Shown piece after piece: positions 22,386 through 30,049 of a stretch of 32,462 nt of DNA. Each line of letters opens with the position of its first letter. Within the stretch, counting starts at the first letter, position 1. Origin of the DNA: an uncultured Acidimicrobiales bacterium (GTDB lineage Bacteria; Actinomycetota; Acidimicrobiia; Acidimicrobiales; SZUA-35); the NCBI GenBank assembly GCA_937930695.1, contig CALHCB010000198.1, forward strand, positions 1 through 32,462. The letters run 5' to 3'. The notes beneath the pieces are model-generated. The model ran no database searches. It had not been told where the DNA came from and worked only from the letters and a program-made list of their open reading frames with translations. The translations under genes were made by a program, and so were the position numbers.

Positions 22386-23525
22386 TCAGGCTGAAGCGCC
22401 GAAGATGATCGTTCCGCTGGCACCAAACATGCCACCGACACCATGGCTCACGGCGATCTCGACGCCATCAACTTGGGCGGGAGCGATGCCGCGAATCTGG
22501 CGCACACTCTCTTGGAGCGCGTACATGCCGTACATACCCGAGTGCATGTAGCTGAGGCCGCCACCGTTCGTATTCATCGGGAGGGAGCCTCCCATGGCGG
22601 TGTGACCGTCGGCGATGAAGGCCGGGGCTTCGCCTTTCCCGACAAAGCCGAGGTCTTCGAGACCGAAGATTGGCAGGTGAGCGAAGGCGTCGTAGATCAT
22701 CAGATGATCGACGTCGCCGTGCGCAATTTCTGCTTCGGCGAACGCCTTGGCTCCCGAAACCGTGAAGGCACTCGAAGAGGTGAAGTCCGCCATCTGGGAC
22801 ACCATCGGAGTCTCGACACTTTCGCCGGTGCCGAGAATGTAGGCCGGTTTCTGGGGGAAGTCCTTTGCCCGATCGGCTGACGTGAGGATGAGTGCACCAC
22901 CGCCATCAGTGACGAGGCAGCACAACAGCATCGTGAACGGATCGGCGATCATCTTGGCGTTGAGCACATCGTCGACCGTGATGGGGTCCCGGAATTTCGC
23001 ACGAGGATTGTGGGCCGCCCAGGCGCGCTGGGTCACCGCAACGTTTGCGAGGTCGACAGTCGACGCACCGTACTCATGGGCATAGCGAGTCCAGGGGAGG
23101 GTGAACAAGGTTGGCGGGCCCATCGGGCCGTACGGAGCTTCGAACTGGCTGCTGAGTGAGGTGGCGTTCGCACCTCGTCGCCCAACACCGACACCGGAGC
23201 GGCCGCTCTCGCCATGGGTGATCAAGACGGTGGTGCAAAGTCCTTCATTGATGGCCGCCGCCGCATGGCGGACGTGCAACATGAACGAGCACCCACCGAC
23301 GGCGGTGCCGTCGGCGTAGGTCGGCGTAATGCCCAGGTAGTGGGCGAGATCCGTTGGCGAAATACCGGCGGTGGCCACTCCATCGATGTCGCTGGGCGAG
23401 AGGCCGGCGTCGGCCATTGCGTTGAGTGCCGCATCGGCATGCAGGCCGATCGTGGAGAGCGACGGGATCTTGCCCATCTCGGTGGTTTCGGCGGCACCGA
23501 CGACCGCAACGCTTCCCCGCTTCAT
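22386..23525 (-). CDS. Thiolase-like protein (SCP-x/Ltp family acetyl-CoA acetyltransferase homologue)
   Basis: A 379-aa thiolase-fold protein. The N-terminal half has SVAVVGAAET and a Cys at 79 (AVGGCSFML) near the thiolase nucleophile position. The C-terminal half has NTNGGGLSYMHSGMYGM in place of the usual GGxxxxGHPxGATG, and SHGVGGMFG in place of the CxGGG segment, so the second catalytic Cys is absent. Such SCP-x-like proteins include thiolases and the steroid side-chain aldolase Ltp2, which uses tyrosines. The upstream DUF35 gene overlaps it (ATGA at 23522-23525), and DUF35 partners are required by Ltp2-type and related acyl-CoA enzymes. GAGGTGG is 5 bases before the ATG. It probably acts in acyl-CoA or sterol-like side-chain breakdown; the reaction is unsettled. 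Confidence 0.85.
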   Translation of the reverse strand: MKRGSVAVVGAAETTEMGKIPSLSTIGLHADAALNAMADAGLSPSDIDGVATAGISPTDLAHYLGITPTYADGTAVGGCSFMLHVRHAAAAINEGLCTTVLITHGESGRSGVGVGRRGANATSLSSQFEAPYGPMGPPTLFTLPWTRYAHEYGASTVDLANVAVTQRAWAAHNPRAKFRDPITVDDVLNAKMIADPFTMLLCCLVTDGGGALILTSADRAKDFPQKPAYILGTGESVETPMVSQMADFTSSSAFTVSGAKAFAEAEIAHGDVDHLMIYDAFAHLPIFGLEDLGFVGKGEAPAFIADGHTAMGGSLPMNTNGGGLSYMHSGMYGMYALQESVRQIRGIAPAQVDGVEIAVSHGVGGMFGASGTIIFGASA

Positions 23526-23965
23526 GAGGCCACCTCGGTCGAGGTTGCTGGTTTGAAGAGCGGAAGAGCGATCGTGTCGCTCAGTTGTTCGAACGTGACT
23601 TCGAGCGGCATGTCGAGCGGCAGAGCATCGTGGGTCTGTTCGCAGTCGACGATGTTCGACATCATGCGAGGACCCTCTTCGAGTTCGACGACGGCGATCG
23701 AATGGGGCTCGTCGAATCCGGGGCCTGGCCGGTGATTGATGACACAGGCGTGCAGGGTGGCCCGACCACTGGCGACAGCGATCTGTACCGAGCGAGATGC
23801 GCATTTCGGGCAAAACGGGCGAGGTGGGAAGTAGGTATGTGCGCAGTCATCACAACGTTGGAGTCGAAGTTCACCCTCCAAGGTCCCATCCCAGAAGTGC
23901 TGGGTCTCCGGAGTCGGCATGGGCATCCGACGACTCGTCGTTGCCTTGGCATTGTCTGCAGTCAT
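23522..23965 (-). CDS. DUF35 OB-fold protein with zinc ribbon, partner of thiolase-like protein
   Basis: A 147-aa Zn-ribbon-OB protein. The rubredoxin-like ribbon is clear: CDDC and CPKC separated by HTYFPPRPF (four Cys at about residues 38-54). An OB domain follows with INHRPGPGFDEPHSIAVVELEEGPRMMSNI. These proteins bind acyl-CoA and channel substrate to thiolase-fold partners (ChsH2-Ltp2, or the archaeal thiolase/HMG-CoA synthase complex). The stop overlaps the thiolase-like start, so the two are coupled. Several starts are possible: ATG 23965, ATG 23926 just before the helix leading to the ribbon, or a GTG at 24025; none has a strong ribosome binding site. It diverges from the LLM oxidoreductase. 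Confidence 0.87.
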   Translation of the reverse strand: MTADNAKATTSRRMPMPTPETQHFWDGTLEGELRLQRCDDCAHTYFPPRPFCPKCASRSVQIAVASGRATLHACVINHRPGPGFDEPHSIAVVELEEGPRMMSNIVDCEQTHDALPLDMPLEVTFEQLSDTIALPLFKPATSTEVAS

Positions 23966-24075
23966 CTGAGGACTCTGTTCGATGAAGGCCAACGACGTCC
24001 AACTGAGATTCCCGAAGGGTGTCACGTCGGGGGAGTGCGGTGGCCGCAGTTGCGGTCCTCGACACCGAGGCGAGA

Positions 24076-24088
24076 TAGCGTCAGCGCA
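24076..24088 (+). promoter_or_regulatory. -10 element for leaderless LLM oxidoreductase transcript
   Basis: TAGCGT (24076-24081) ends 6 bases before the ATG at 24088. No ribosome binding site is present. The hexamer is identical to that of SURF1. TTGCGG at 24050-24055 might be a -35, with a long 20-base spacer. Confidence 0.4.
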
Positions 24089-24990
24089 TGCGCTTCAGCT
24101 TCTGGATTGGAAATGGCCACCCCTGGGACGAGATCCTGAGCTCGGGTGTTCGGGCCGAAGAAACTGGATGGGACGGACTCTGGTTCGCTGATCACTTCAT
24201 GCCTTTCGCCGGTGATGACGGTGGCCCGATTCACGAGGCTTGGTCCGTTTTGAGCGGTTTGGGGCAGGCAACGTCCAAGGTGCGCCTTGGTCCGCTCGTC
24301 TGTGGCAACACGTATCGGAACCCAGCCGTTCTGCTGAAGCAGGCGATCACCACCGACCACATTTCAGACGGCAGGGTCGTACTCGGTATGGGCGCGGGGT
24401 GGCAAGAGAACGAACACATCGCCTACGGCCTTGACTACGGCACGTTCACCGATCGCTTTCAGAAGCTCGAAGAGTCGCTCCAGATCCTGCGGGGTCTTCG
24501 TAGCGGAGATCGAGTTGATCTCACAGGCAAGCACTACTCGATGGTGAATGCACCAGCGTCACCCGCACCGGTTGGTGAGTTACCAATCATGATTGGCGGC
24601 GGAGGCGAAAAGAAGACGTTGCGCATGGTGGCCGAGTACGCCGAGGAATGGAATGTTTGGGGCACGCCGGAGATCCTGGCGCAGAAGGGGGCGGTGCTTG
24701 ACGAGCACTGCGTTGCCCTGGATCGTGACCCGGCAACGGTGCAGCGGTCGGCCGTCGCCTTGCTCTTCATGCATTCCGACGCGGCTGCTTCGGCCGAACA
24801 ACGATCACAAACTATGCCCCGTCCCTCCATGATCGGAACACCGAGTGAGCTGGTCGACATCATGGCGGCGTACGCCGAAGCCGGCGTTGATGAGGTGATC
24901 ATCCCGGACTTCACGCTCGGGACCGGTGCGCCGCGCGATGAGATTCTCGATCAGTTTCTCGCCGAAGTTGCGGCGCCGTTCCGTAACTAA
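24088..24990 (+). CDS. LLM-class F420-dependent (luciferase-like) oxidoreductase
   Basis: A 300-aa TIM-barrel flavin or deazaflavin oxidoreductase. Family features are GWDGLWFADHFMPF near the N-terminus (about 28-41), VRLGPLVCGNTYRNPAVLLKQ (about 65-85), GRVVLGMGAGWQENEH (about 94-109) and the phosphate-binding LPIMIGGGGEKKTLRM (about 165-180). The pattern RNPAVLLKQAITTDHISDGR favours the F420-dependent branch common in actinobacteria. Substrate is unknown. It diverges from the DUF35/thiolase-like pair by 122 bases, so a joint role in acyl-CoA or terpenoid/steroid catabolism is possible but inferred. The stop lies next to the convergent lipoprotein gene (24987), overlapping by 4 bases. Confidence 0.9.
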   Translation: MRFSFWIGNGHPWDEILSSGVRAEETGWDGLWFADHFMPFAGDDGGPIHEAWSVLSGLGQATSKVRLGPLVCGNTYRNPAVLLKQAITTDHISDGRVVLGMGAGWQENEHIAYGLDYGTFTDRFQKLEESLQILRGLRSGDRVDLTGKHYSMVNAPASPAPVGELPIMIGGGGEKKTLRMVAEYAEEWNVWGTPEILAQKGAVLDEHCVALDRDPATVQRSAVALLFMHSDAAASAEQRSQTMPRPSMIGTPSELVDIMAAYAEAGVDEVIIPDFTLGTGAPRDEILDQFLAEVAAPFRN

Positions 24991-25343
24991 CCGTCTTCGG
25001 CGGAAACGAACCGCCCGGTGCTGGCCGCATAGAGATCGAGCCGTTCCGGACACGTCCGGCCGAAGACAATGTCTTGAAACGCGAGCTCTGCAGGGTTGAG
25101 TTGGGTCCAGATCTCGATCAGGACCGGATCGTCCAAACCGCACAGAAGGATGGCTACTTCTTCGCGTTCGGCAACTTCTGCCGGGGTCAGGTCACGTCCC
25201 TCGAGCTGTTCGAGGAGCTCTTCTGTCGAGGAGGTCTCATCTTCACCAGAGTCAGCACATCCAACAAGAACCAGCATCGCTCCGAGCGCGATGCTCGCCA
25301 TTGGCCACCGTGGTTTGCGATTCAGCTGAGGGTCTCGGGCCAC
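24987..25343 (-). CDS. Small lipoprotein of unknown function
   Basis: A 118-aa predicted lipoprotein. A basic n-region (RKPRWP) leads into the hydrophobic ASIALGAMLVLVGC, whose lipobox LVGC provides the lipidated Cys at about residue 29. An acidic Ser/Glu linker follows, then a ~65-residue domain with two further Cys (ILLCGLD and RTCPERL) that may form a disulfide. The GTG at 25343 is preferred because TATTCT (plus 25351-25356) ends 7 bases upstream, fitting a leaderless start. GTG 25361 and ATG 25301 are alternatives, the last lacking the positive n-region. It would sit on the outer face of the membrane. No family is recognised. It converges with the LLM gene and diverges from the GNAT gene. 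Confidence 0.7.
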   Translation of the reverse strand: MARDPQLNRKPRWPMASIALGAMLVLVGCADSGEDETSSTEELLEQLEGRDLTPAEVAEREEVAILLCGLDDPVLIEIWTQLNPAELAFQDIVFGRTCPERLDLYAASTGRFVSAEDG

Positions 25344-25356
25344 AATCGTCAGAATA
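25343..25356 (-). promoter_or_regulatory. -10 element for leaderless lipoprotein transcript
   Basis: On the minus strand TATTCT (plus 25351-25356) ends 7 bases before the GTG at 25343. No ribosome binding site is visible. Confidence 0.35.
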
Positions 25357-25415
25357 CTCACAGTCCGAATGCAAGCCGTCTCATGGCCGTCTCGGCATCG
25401 TGGCAGTATCGAGGG

Positions 25416-25904
25416 ATGCAACCGATCGAGATGCGCGTTGCGGTTCCCGAGGACGCGGCTGCGGTTGCCCGCTATCACGAGCGGTGCGTGGCGCGTACGT
25501 TTGCGACCCAGCTTCTCGCCGGTGAGTTCCAGGCTCCCGACCCTGAGAGCACCCGCCAGCAACTCCATGGCTGGTTCAACCCAGCATCAGAGTTCGAGAC
25601 GCTGGTCGCGGTAGTCGATGAGGTCCCGATCGGTCATGTCACGGTGCATCGTCATCGACTCGTGCACTTGTTTGTTGAGCCGGGCCACCAAGGGATCGGT
25701 CTCGGTCGGCAACTGCTCGCCGAGGGCGAGGCGATGATCATCGCCGGTGGGCACACGGCATTTGAACTGCATGCCAGGGTCGAGAATGTCGCAGCGCTGG
25801 CCTTTTATGAAGGCGCTGGCTGGACCGTGACGGAGCACTTGGTGCACACGGTCGAGCACGGCATCAGCTACGACGAACATGTCCTGGTGAAGCACCACTC
25901 CTAG
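25416..25904 (+). CDS. GNAT family N-acetyltransferase
   Basis: A 162-aa acetyl-CoA-dependent acyltransferase. Motif A is clear: VHLFVEPGHQGIGLGRQLLAEGEAMI, with the Q-G-I-G-L-G pyrophosphate loop (about residues 75-100). NVAALAFYEGAGW near residue 130 is the usual motif B. The substrate is not predictable. ATG 25416 is followed by a second in-frame ATG at 25431, which is also possible. GAGGG directly abuts the first ATG and is too close to serve as its ribosome binding site but could serve the second. It lies upstream of recA, with 245 bases between. Confidence 0.88.
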   Translation: MQPIEMRVAVPEDAAAVARYHERCVARTFATQLLAGEFQAPDPESTRQQLHGWFNPASEFETLVAVVDEVPIGHVTVHRHRLVHLFVEPGHQGIGLGRQLLAEGEAMIIAGGHTAFELHARVENVAALAFYEGAGWTVTEHLVHTVEHGISYDEHVLVKHHS

Positions 25905-25966
25905 CTCGACCGGAAGATGCGACCAGCCTGATGCGCCTGGAAAGTGGCGCGTCTTGCCGAGGGTGG

Positions 25967-25995
25967 TTGTACGAACAGGTGTTCGGAATTACACT
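25967..25995 (+). promoter_or_regulatory. recA promoter with embedded SOS box
   Basis: -35 TTGTAC (25967-25972) and -10 TACACT (25990-25995) are 17 bases apart. The actinobacterial LexA-type box CGAAC-AGGT-GTTCG (25972-25976, 25981-25985) lies in the spacer, where LexA would block RNA polymerase. Known mycobacterial boxes read TCGAAC-N4-GTTCGA. Transcription would start near 26002, leaving a leader of about 148 bases before the recA GTG. Confidence 0.75.
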
Positions 25996-26149
25996 GATGT
26001 CACGCCGGGGAACCAGCTCGTCCAAATGAGGCTGTCACACCCCATCGCTAGGTTTCGTCTCAGTTATTCCCCGCACATTCATTCCAACGAAATTCACCGC
26101 AACGCACGGTCGCAGTACGCATCGTGTGCAGACAACTCAGGAGTCACCC

Positions 26150-27211
26150 GTGGACAAGAACAAAGCACTCGACATGGCCCTCGGCCAAATCGAAAAGCAG
26201 TTCGGCAAGGGCTCGGTCATGAAAATGGGCGAGAAGACCGGCATGGCAGTCGAGACCGTTTCCACTGGCAACCTGGCACTCGATATCGCCCTTGGAGTCG
26301 GCGGTCTGCCTCGTGGCCGTGTCGTCGAGGTCTTCGGTCCTGAGGCATCCGGTAAGTCGACACTCGCCATGCACGTCGTGGCCGAGGCCCAGCGCAACGG
26401 TGGCACCTGTGCCTACATCGATGCCGAGCACGCCATGGATCCGGCCTACGCGGCAAACATCGGTGTCGATGTCGACGAGTTGCTGATCTCTCAGCCCGAC
26501 ACGGGTGAGCAGGCGCTCGAGATCGCCGACATCCTCGTCCGCTCAGGCTCGATGGACGTCATCGTGATCGACTCGGTGGCTGCGCTCACACCACGAGCCG
26601 AAATCGAAGGCGAGATGGGCGACACCCACGTCGGCCTTCAGGCCCGCTTGATGTCTCAGGCTCTCCGCAAGATCACCGGAAACCTGAACAAGTCCGACAC
26701 GATCTGCATCTTCATCAACCAGCTTCGAGAGAAGATTGGCGTGATGTTCGGTTCACCTGAAACCACACCTGGTGGCCGTGCGCTCAAGTTCTACAGCTCC
26801 GTGCGTCTCGACATTCGTCGTATCGAGTCCCTGAAGGACGGCGCTGAGGTTGTCGGCAACCGGACTCGAGTGAAGGTCGTCAAGAACAAGGTGGCGCCGC
26901 CATTCCGTCAGGCTGAATTCGACATCATGTATGGCAAGGGCGTGAGTCGGGAAGGCTCGCTGTTGGACATCTCGGTCGAAAACGACATCGTCAAGAAGTC
27001 AGGGGCTTGGTACACCTACGAAGGTGAGCAGATCGGCCAGGGCCGCGAGAACGTCAAGAAGTTCCTCACCGAGAATCCGGATCTGATGATGGAGATCCAA
27101 GATCGAGTGCTCAAGGCAGTCGGACTGATTCCCGACGACTCCGTCGACGTCACCGACGAAGCCGATGTCGATGCCGAGATCGACATCGACGAGCCCATCA
27201 CGCTCGACTAG
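26150..27211 (+). CDS. recA: Recombinase A
   Basis: A 353-aa DNA strand-exchange ATPase that also triggers LexA self-cleavage. Walker [10 protein letters not shown] is at residues 63-71. [10 protein letters not shown] is the Walker B strand, and [10 protein letters not shown] with [14 protein letters not shown] marks loops L1-L2. The C-terminal tail is acidic ([14 protein letters not shown]). There is no intein. GTG 26150 is the start because AGGAG lies about 7 bases upstream and the product begins with the standard [25 protein letters not shown] sequence. Expression should be SOS-induced through the box at 25971-25986. A strong terminator follows at 27298, and recX, the usual actinobacterial neighbour, is absent. 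Confidence 0.98.
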   Translation: MDKNKALDMALGQIEKQFGKGSVMKMGEKTGMAVETVSTGNLALDIALGVGGLPRGRVVEVFGPEASGKSTLAMHVVAEAQRNGGTCAYIDAEHAMDPAYAANIGVDVDELLISQPDTGEQALEIADILVRSGSMDVIVIDSVAALTPRAEIEGEMGDTHVGLQARLMSQALRKITGNLNKSDTICIFINQLREKIGVMFGSPETTPGGRALKFYSSVRLDIRRIESLKDGAEVVGNRTRVKVVKNKVAPPFRQAEFDIMYGKGVSREGSLLDISVENDIVKKSGAWYTYEGEQIGQGRENVKKFLTENPDLMMEIQDRVLKAVGLIPDDSVDVTDEADVDAEIDIDEPITLD

Positions 27212-27297
27212 TCCGACACGCTGGAGCCTTGGCATCCAGCAATCCGCAGCGAGCTCGCAAGAAACGCTTACGAGGCGCTCTCGCGAGATATTGAGGC

Positions 27298-27333
27298 AAG
27301 ACCCCCCGCACGTCGGGGGGTCTTTCTCGTTTT
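27298..27333 (+). terminator. Rho-independent terminator of recA
   Basis: AAGACCCCCCG (27298-27308), loop CACGT, CGGGGGGTCTT (27314-27324), then TCTCGTTTT. An 11-bp stem followed by a T-rich tail, 86 bases after the recA stop. Confidence 0.9.
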
Positions 27334-27424
27334 GGGATGGGTCGAACGAATCAAATGAGTGCAGATCGTCACATCTGTTTCCGTGACACCGAATCGAGGG
27401 TGGGCGGCGAATCCCTACGTCGTT

Positions 27425-27445
27425 TTGTTCCTCGCCCGGGAACAA
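27425..27445 (+). promoter_or_regulatory. Inverted repeat just upstream of the response-regulator pair
   Basis: TTGTTCC (27425-27431) and GGAACAA (27439-27445) are separated by 7 bases and end 9 bases before the GGAG ribosome binding site at 27455. It could be an operator or an mRNA stem-loop affecting translation of the receiver gene. Confidence 0.4.
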
Positions 27446-27467
27446 GCGAACTTTGGAGAAGAGTGCA

Positions 27468-27917
27468 GTGATCCAGGAGCGAAGGTCGATCTCGATATTG
27501 CTTGCCGACGATGATCCGGATGATCGGATGATGGCCGAGGAAGCTCTTGAAGAGAGCCGTATTTCCAACGATCTGGCGATGGTGGAAGACGGCGAGGAGT
27601 TGCTTGCCTATCTTCGCTGCGAAGGCAGATACGCAGATCGGCCAAACCAACTTCCGGGGCTGATCCTGCTCGACCTCAACATGCCTCGCATGGATGGTCG
27701 CGAAGCCCTCGAGCAGATCAAGAAGGACCCGACGCTCCGTCGAATTCCGGTTGTCGTCTTGACGACATCAAAGGCCGAGCAAGACATTTTCCAGACCTAT
27801 GACCTGGGCGTGAACTCGTTCATCACCAAACCGGTGACGTTCGAAGGGCTCGTTCAGATCATGTCCGACCTCGGTCGATATTGGCTCGAGATCGTAGAGC
27901 TACCCGTTCCGGCCTGA
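27468..27917 (+). CDS. Single-domain response regulator (CheY/Rcp1-like)
   Basis: A 149-aa stand-alone receiver domain. The acidic pocket DDDPDD (about residues 14-19), phosphoacceptor Asp in LILLDLNMPRMDG (about 67), Thr in VVLTTS and Lys in FITKPVTF are all present, so it can be phosphorylated. The DDDPDDxxxxxEAL start and the insert LRCEGRYADRPNQLPG are typical of the Rcp1 class, which receives phosphate from phytochrome-like or hybrid kinases. There is no output domain, so it acts through protein contacts. GTG 27468 has GGAG 9 bases upstream. It is 14 bases before the receiver-PAS-GGDEF-EAL gene and surely co-transcribed. No histidine kinase is in the window. Confidence 0.93.
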   Translation: MIQERRSISILLADDDPDDRMMAEEALEESRISNDLAMVEDGEELLAYLRCEGRYADRPNQLPGLILLDLNMPRMDGREALEQIKKDPTLRRIPVVVLTTSKAEQDIFQTYDLGVNSFITKPVTFEGLVQIMSDLGRYWLEIVELPVPA

Positions 27918-27931
27918 GGGCTTCAACTCCC

Positions 27932-30019
27932 ATGACCTCACCAATTCGAGTTCTCCTTATTGAAGATGATGACGATGATCGTTTGATCGCCGTTGAGTTT
28001 CTCGAGGACGTCGAGGGCATCGAGTACGACGTGACCTGGGTCGACACCGCCCAAGCCGGTATCGAGATGCTCGCGAAGAATGAGCACGACGTCTGCCTGC
28101 TCGACTATCGCCTGGGTGCGATGACCGGACTCGAGGTGCTCGACGCAGTCCGAGAGTTGAGTCCGACCCCGCCGTGCATCTTGCTCACCGGCCAGAACGA
28201 CGCCGAGACAGACCGCGCCGCGACTGAGGCCGGAGCGACCGATTTTTTGGTGAAGGGCGACTTCACCGGTGCTGAGCTCGAACGCGCTATGCGGTACTCG
28301 ATCGGGGCAGCTCAATCGTTCCGGTCACTTCTTGAATCTGAGGCCCGCTTTCGCACCGTTGTCGAGGCGGCCTCCGATGGCATTGCCTTGGTCGATGCCA
28401 ACAGTCTTCTCATTGCCGCCAATCCTGCTGCCCACAAAATGTTCGGAATGGATGAGGGCTCGATGCTGGGCACCGATATCCGCGATTACGTCGCTGAGCG
28501 CGACATTGAACGCGTGATTCGGTTGGTTAGCGGCAACACCAGCGGCGACGAAGGCCGCAATGGCTCCTACAAGGCAACTGGTGTCCGCTCAGGGAGCGAA
28601 ACCTTTCCAATCGAATTCTCCGTCTCCTCGTGGCGGTCGGACCAGGGTTGGGTCTGGAGCATCATCGTGCGCGATGTCACCGAGCAGCGCCGCTTGATGG
28701 AGGAGCTGGCACACGCCGCGTATCACGATCGACTCACGGGACTCAGCAATCGGAACTTTCTTCGCCAACAGATTTCTCACGTCGCCGAGAGATTCGATCT
28801 CCACGAGCCAAAGCCAGCGCTTCTGCTCTTGGATCTCGATGATTTCAAACGCATCAACGATGCCGATGGCCACGAAGTCGGCGATCAACTTCTGCGCTTG
28901 GTCGGACAACGACTTGCTGGATGTGTGCGGGGCAGCGAGACGATCGCTCGCCTCGGCGGCGACGAGTTTGCACTCTTCGTCGATGATGGCGGCGAGCCGG
29001 CAAATCTGCTGCGGCTCGCAGACCGGATCTTGGTCGAACTTGCCGAACCCTTCCGAATCGGGACGCGCTTTGTTGCTGTGAGCGGGAGCATCGGCATTGC
29101 GTCCATTGACCGAGCAGACATGGAGGCAGACGAACTCATTCGCAACGCCGACATGGCGATGTATGCCGCCAAGGCCCGTGGCAAGTCTTGCTATGAACAG
29201 TTCGAACAGGAACTCGAAGGGGTCGTTCTTGATCAGATCTCACTGGAAGACGATCTGCGCGACGCGGTCGCACAGGAACTGATCGAGCCGCACTTTCAGC
29301 CAATCGTTGATCTCGGGACGGGTCGAACCCTTGCCTTTGAAGCCCTGGCTCGGTGGACCCACCCAACGAAGGGTCCTATTTCTCCCGATGACTTCATCGC
29401 CGCTGCAGAACGAATTGGCATCATCGGTCTCCTCGACCGGGCGATCTTTCGACGAGCAGTCGAGCACGCCACGCACTGGCAAGCCACGGCCATTGGTCGC
29501 GGTGTCGGATTGTCGGTCAACGTTTCTTCTGCCCAACTCGCCGATCCGGCCTTCATTGCCTTTGTCGACGATGTACTGGAGCAGTATCCGCTCGTGCCCG
29601 GCACCCTGTCGATTGAGATCACCGAGAGCGTGATGGTCGGTGATCCCGAGCCGGTTATTGCCCAACTCGGATTGCTCCGTGATCGTCAGATCAAGATTGC
29701 GATGGACGACTTTGGAACGGGCTATTCGTCGCTGAGCTATTTGCGTCAGCTTCCCATCGATGTCCTGAAGCTTGATCGCTCATTTGTGAACGACTGCGAA
29801 CGGGAGCAAGGTCGAGCGTTGGCTGAGGCGGTCGCTCGATTGAGCGAGACCTTGCGCCTTGTCACGGTCGCCGAAGGTATCGAGACCGAAGACCAACGAC
29901 AGCTCTTGGCCTACCTCGGCTACGCACGCGGCCAGGGCTACCTGTTCGCTCGACCGATGCCCGCCGGGGAGATTCTTGATCATCTCGAGTCGGTAAGCCT
30001 GACCAAGACGCCATTCTGA
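27932..30019 (+). CDS. Receiver-PAS-GGDEF-EAL cyclic-di-GMP signalling protein
   Basis: A 695-aa protein with domains in order: receiver (about 1-120; acidic EDDDDD, Asp in CLLDYRLG, Thr in LLTGQND, Lys in FLVKGD), PAS (about 135-255), GGDEF (about 265-430) and EAL (about 440-690). The diguanylate cyclase motif RLGGDEF is intact. The EAL domain keeps FEALARW, NVSS, ITES, DDFGTGYSS, LKLD, VAEGIE and GQGYLFARP, so phosphodiesterase activity is also likely. The inhibitory I-site reads RGSE where RxxD is canonical, so product feedback may be weak. The protein could make or degrade cyclic-di-GMP according to phosphorylation and the PAS ligand. It is cotranscribed with the upstream receiver. The start ATG 27932 has GAGGG about 12 bases upstream; longer starts lack merit. 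Confidence 0.94.
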   Translation: MTSPIRVLLIEDDDDDRLIAVEFLEDVEGIEYDVTWVDTAQAGIEMLAKNEHDVCLLDYRLGAMTGLEVLDAVRELSPTPPCILLTGQNDAETDRAATEAGATDFLVKGDFTGAELERAMRYSIGAAQSFRSLLESEARFRTVVEAASDGIALVDANSLLIAANPAAHKMFGMDEGSMLGTDIRDYVAERDIERVIRLVSGNTSGDEGRNGSYKATGVRSGSETFPIEFSVSSWRSDQGWVWSIIVRDVTEQRRLMEELAHAAYHDRLTGLSNRNFLRQQISHVAERFDLHEPKPALLLLDLDDFKRINDADGHEVGDQLLRLVGQRLAGCVRGSETIARLGGDEFALFVDDGGEPANLLRLADRILVELAEPFRIGTRFVAVSGSIGIASIDRADMEADELIRNADMAMYAAKARGKSCYEQFEQELEGVVLDQISLEDDLRDAVAQELIEPHFQPIVDLGTGRTLAFEALARWTHPTKGPISPDDFIAAAERIGIIGLLDRAIFRRAVEHATHWQATAIGRGVGLSVNVSSAQLADPAFIAFVDDVLEQYPLVPGTLSIEITESVMVGDPEPVIAQLGLLRDRQIKIAMDDFGTGYSSLSYLRQLPIDVLKLDRSFVNDCEREQGRALAEAVARLSETLRLVTVAEGIETEDQRQLLAYLGYARGQGYLFARPMPAGEILDHLESVSLTKTPF

Positions 30020-30036
30020 TTCCCGAGCTTGCGGGT

Positions 30037-30049
30037 TACGGTCAGAGCA
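30037..30049 (+). promoter_or_regulatory. -10 element for leaderless HAD-VOC transcript
   Basis: TACGGT (30037-30042) ends 6 bases before the ATG at 30049. No Shine-Dalgarno sequence is present. Confidence 0.35.

Noticed and set aside
26150..27211. Intein or split in recA
   Set aside because: The RecA frame is continuous at normal length (353 residues) with all motifs in order.
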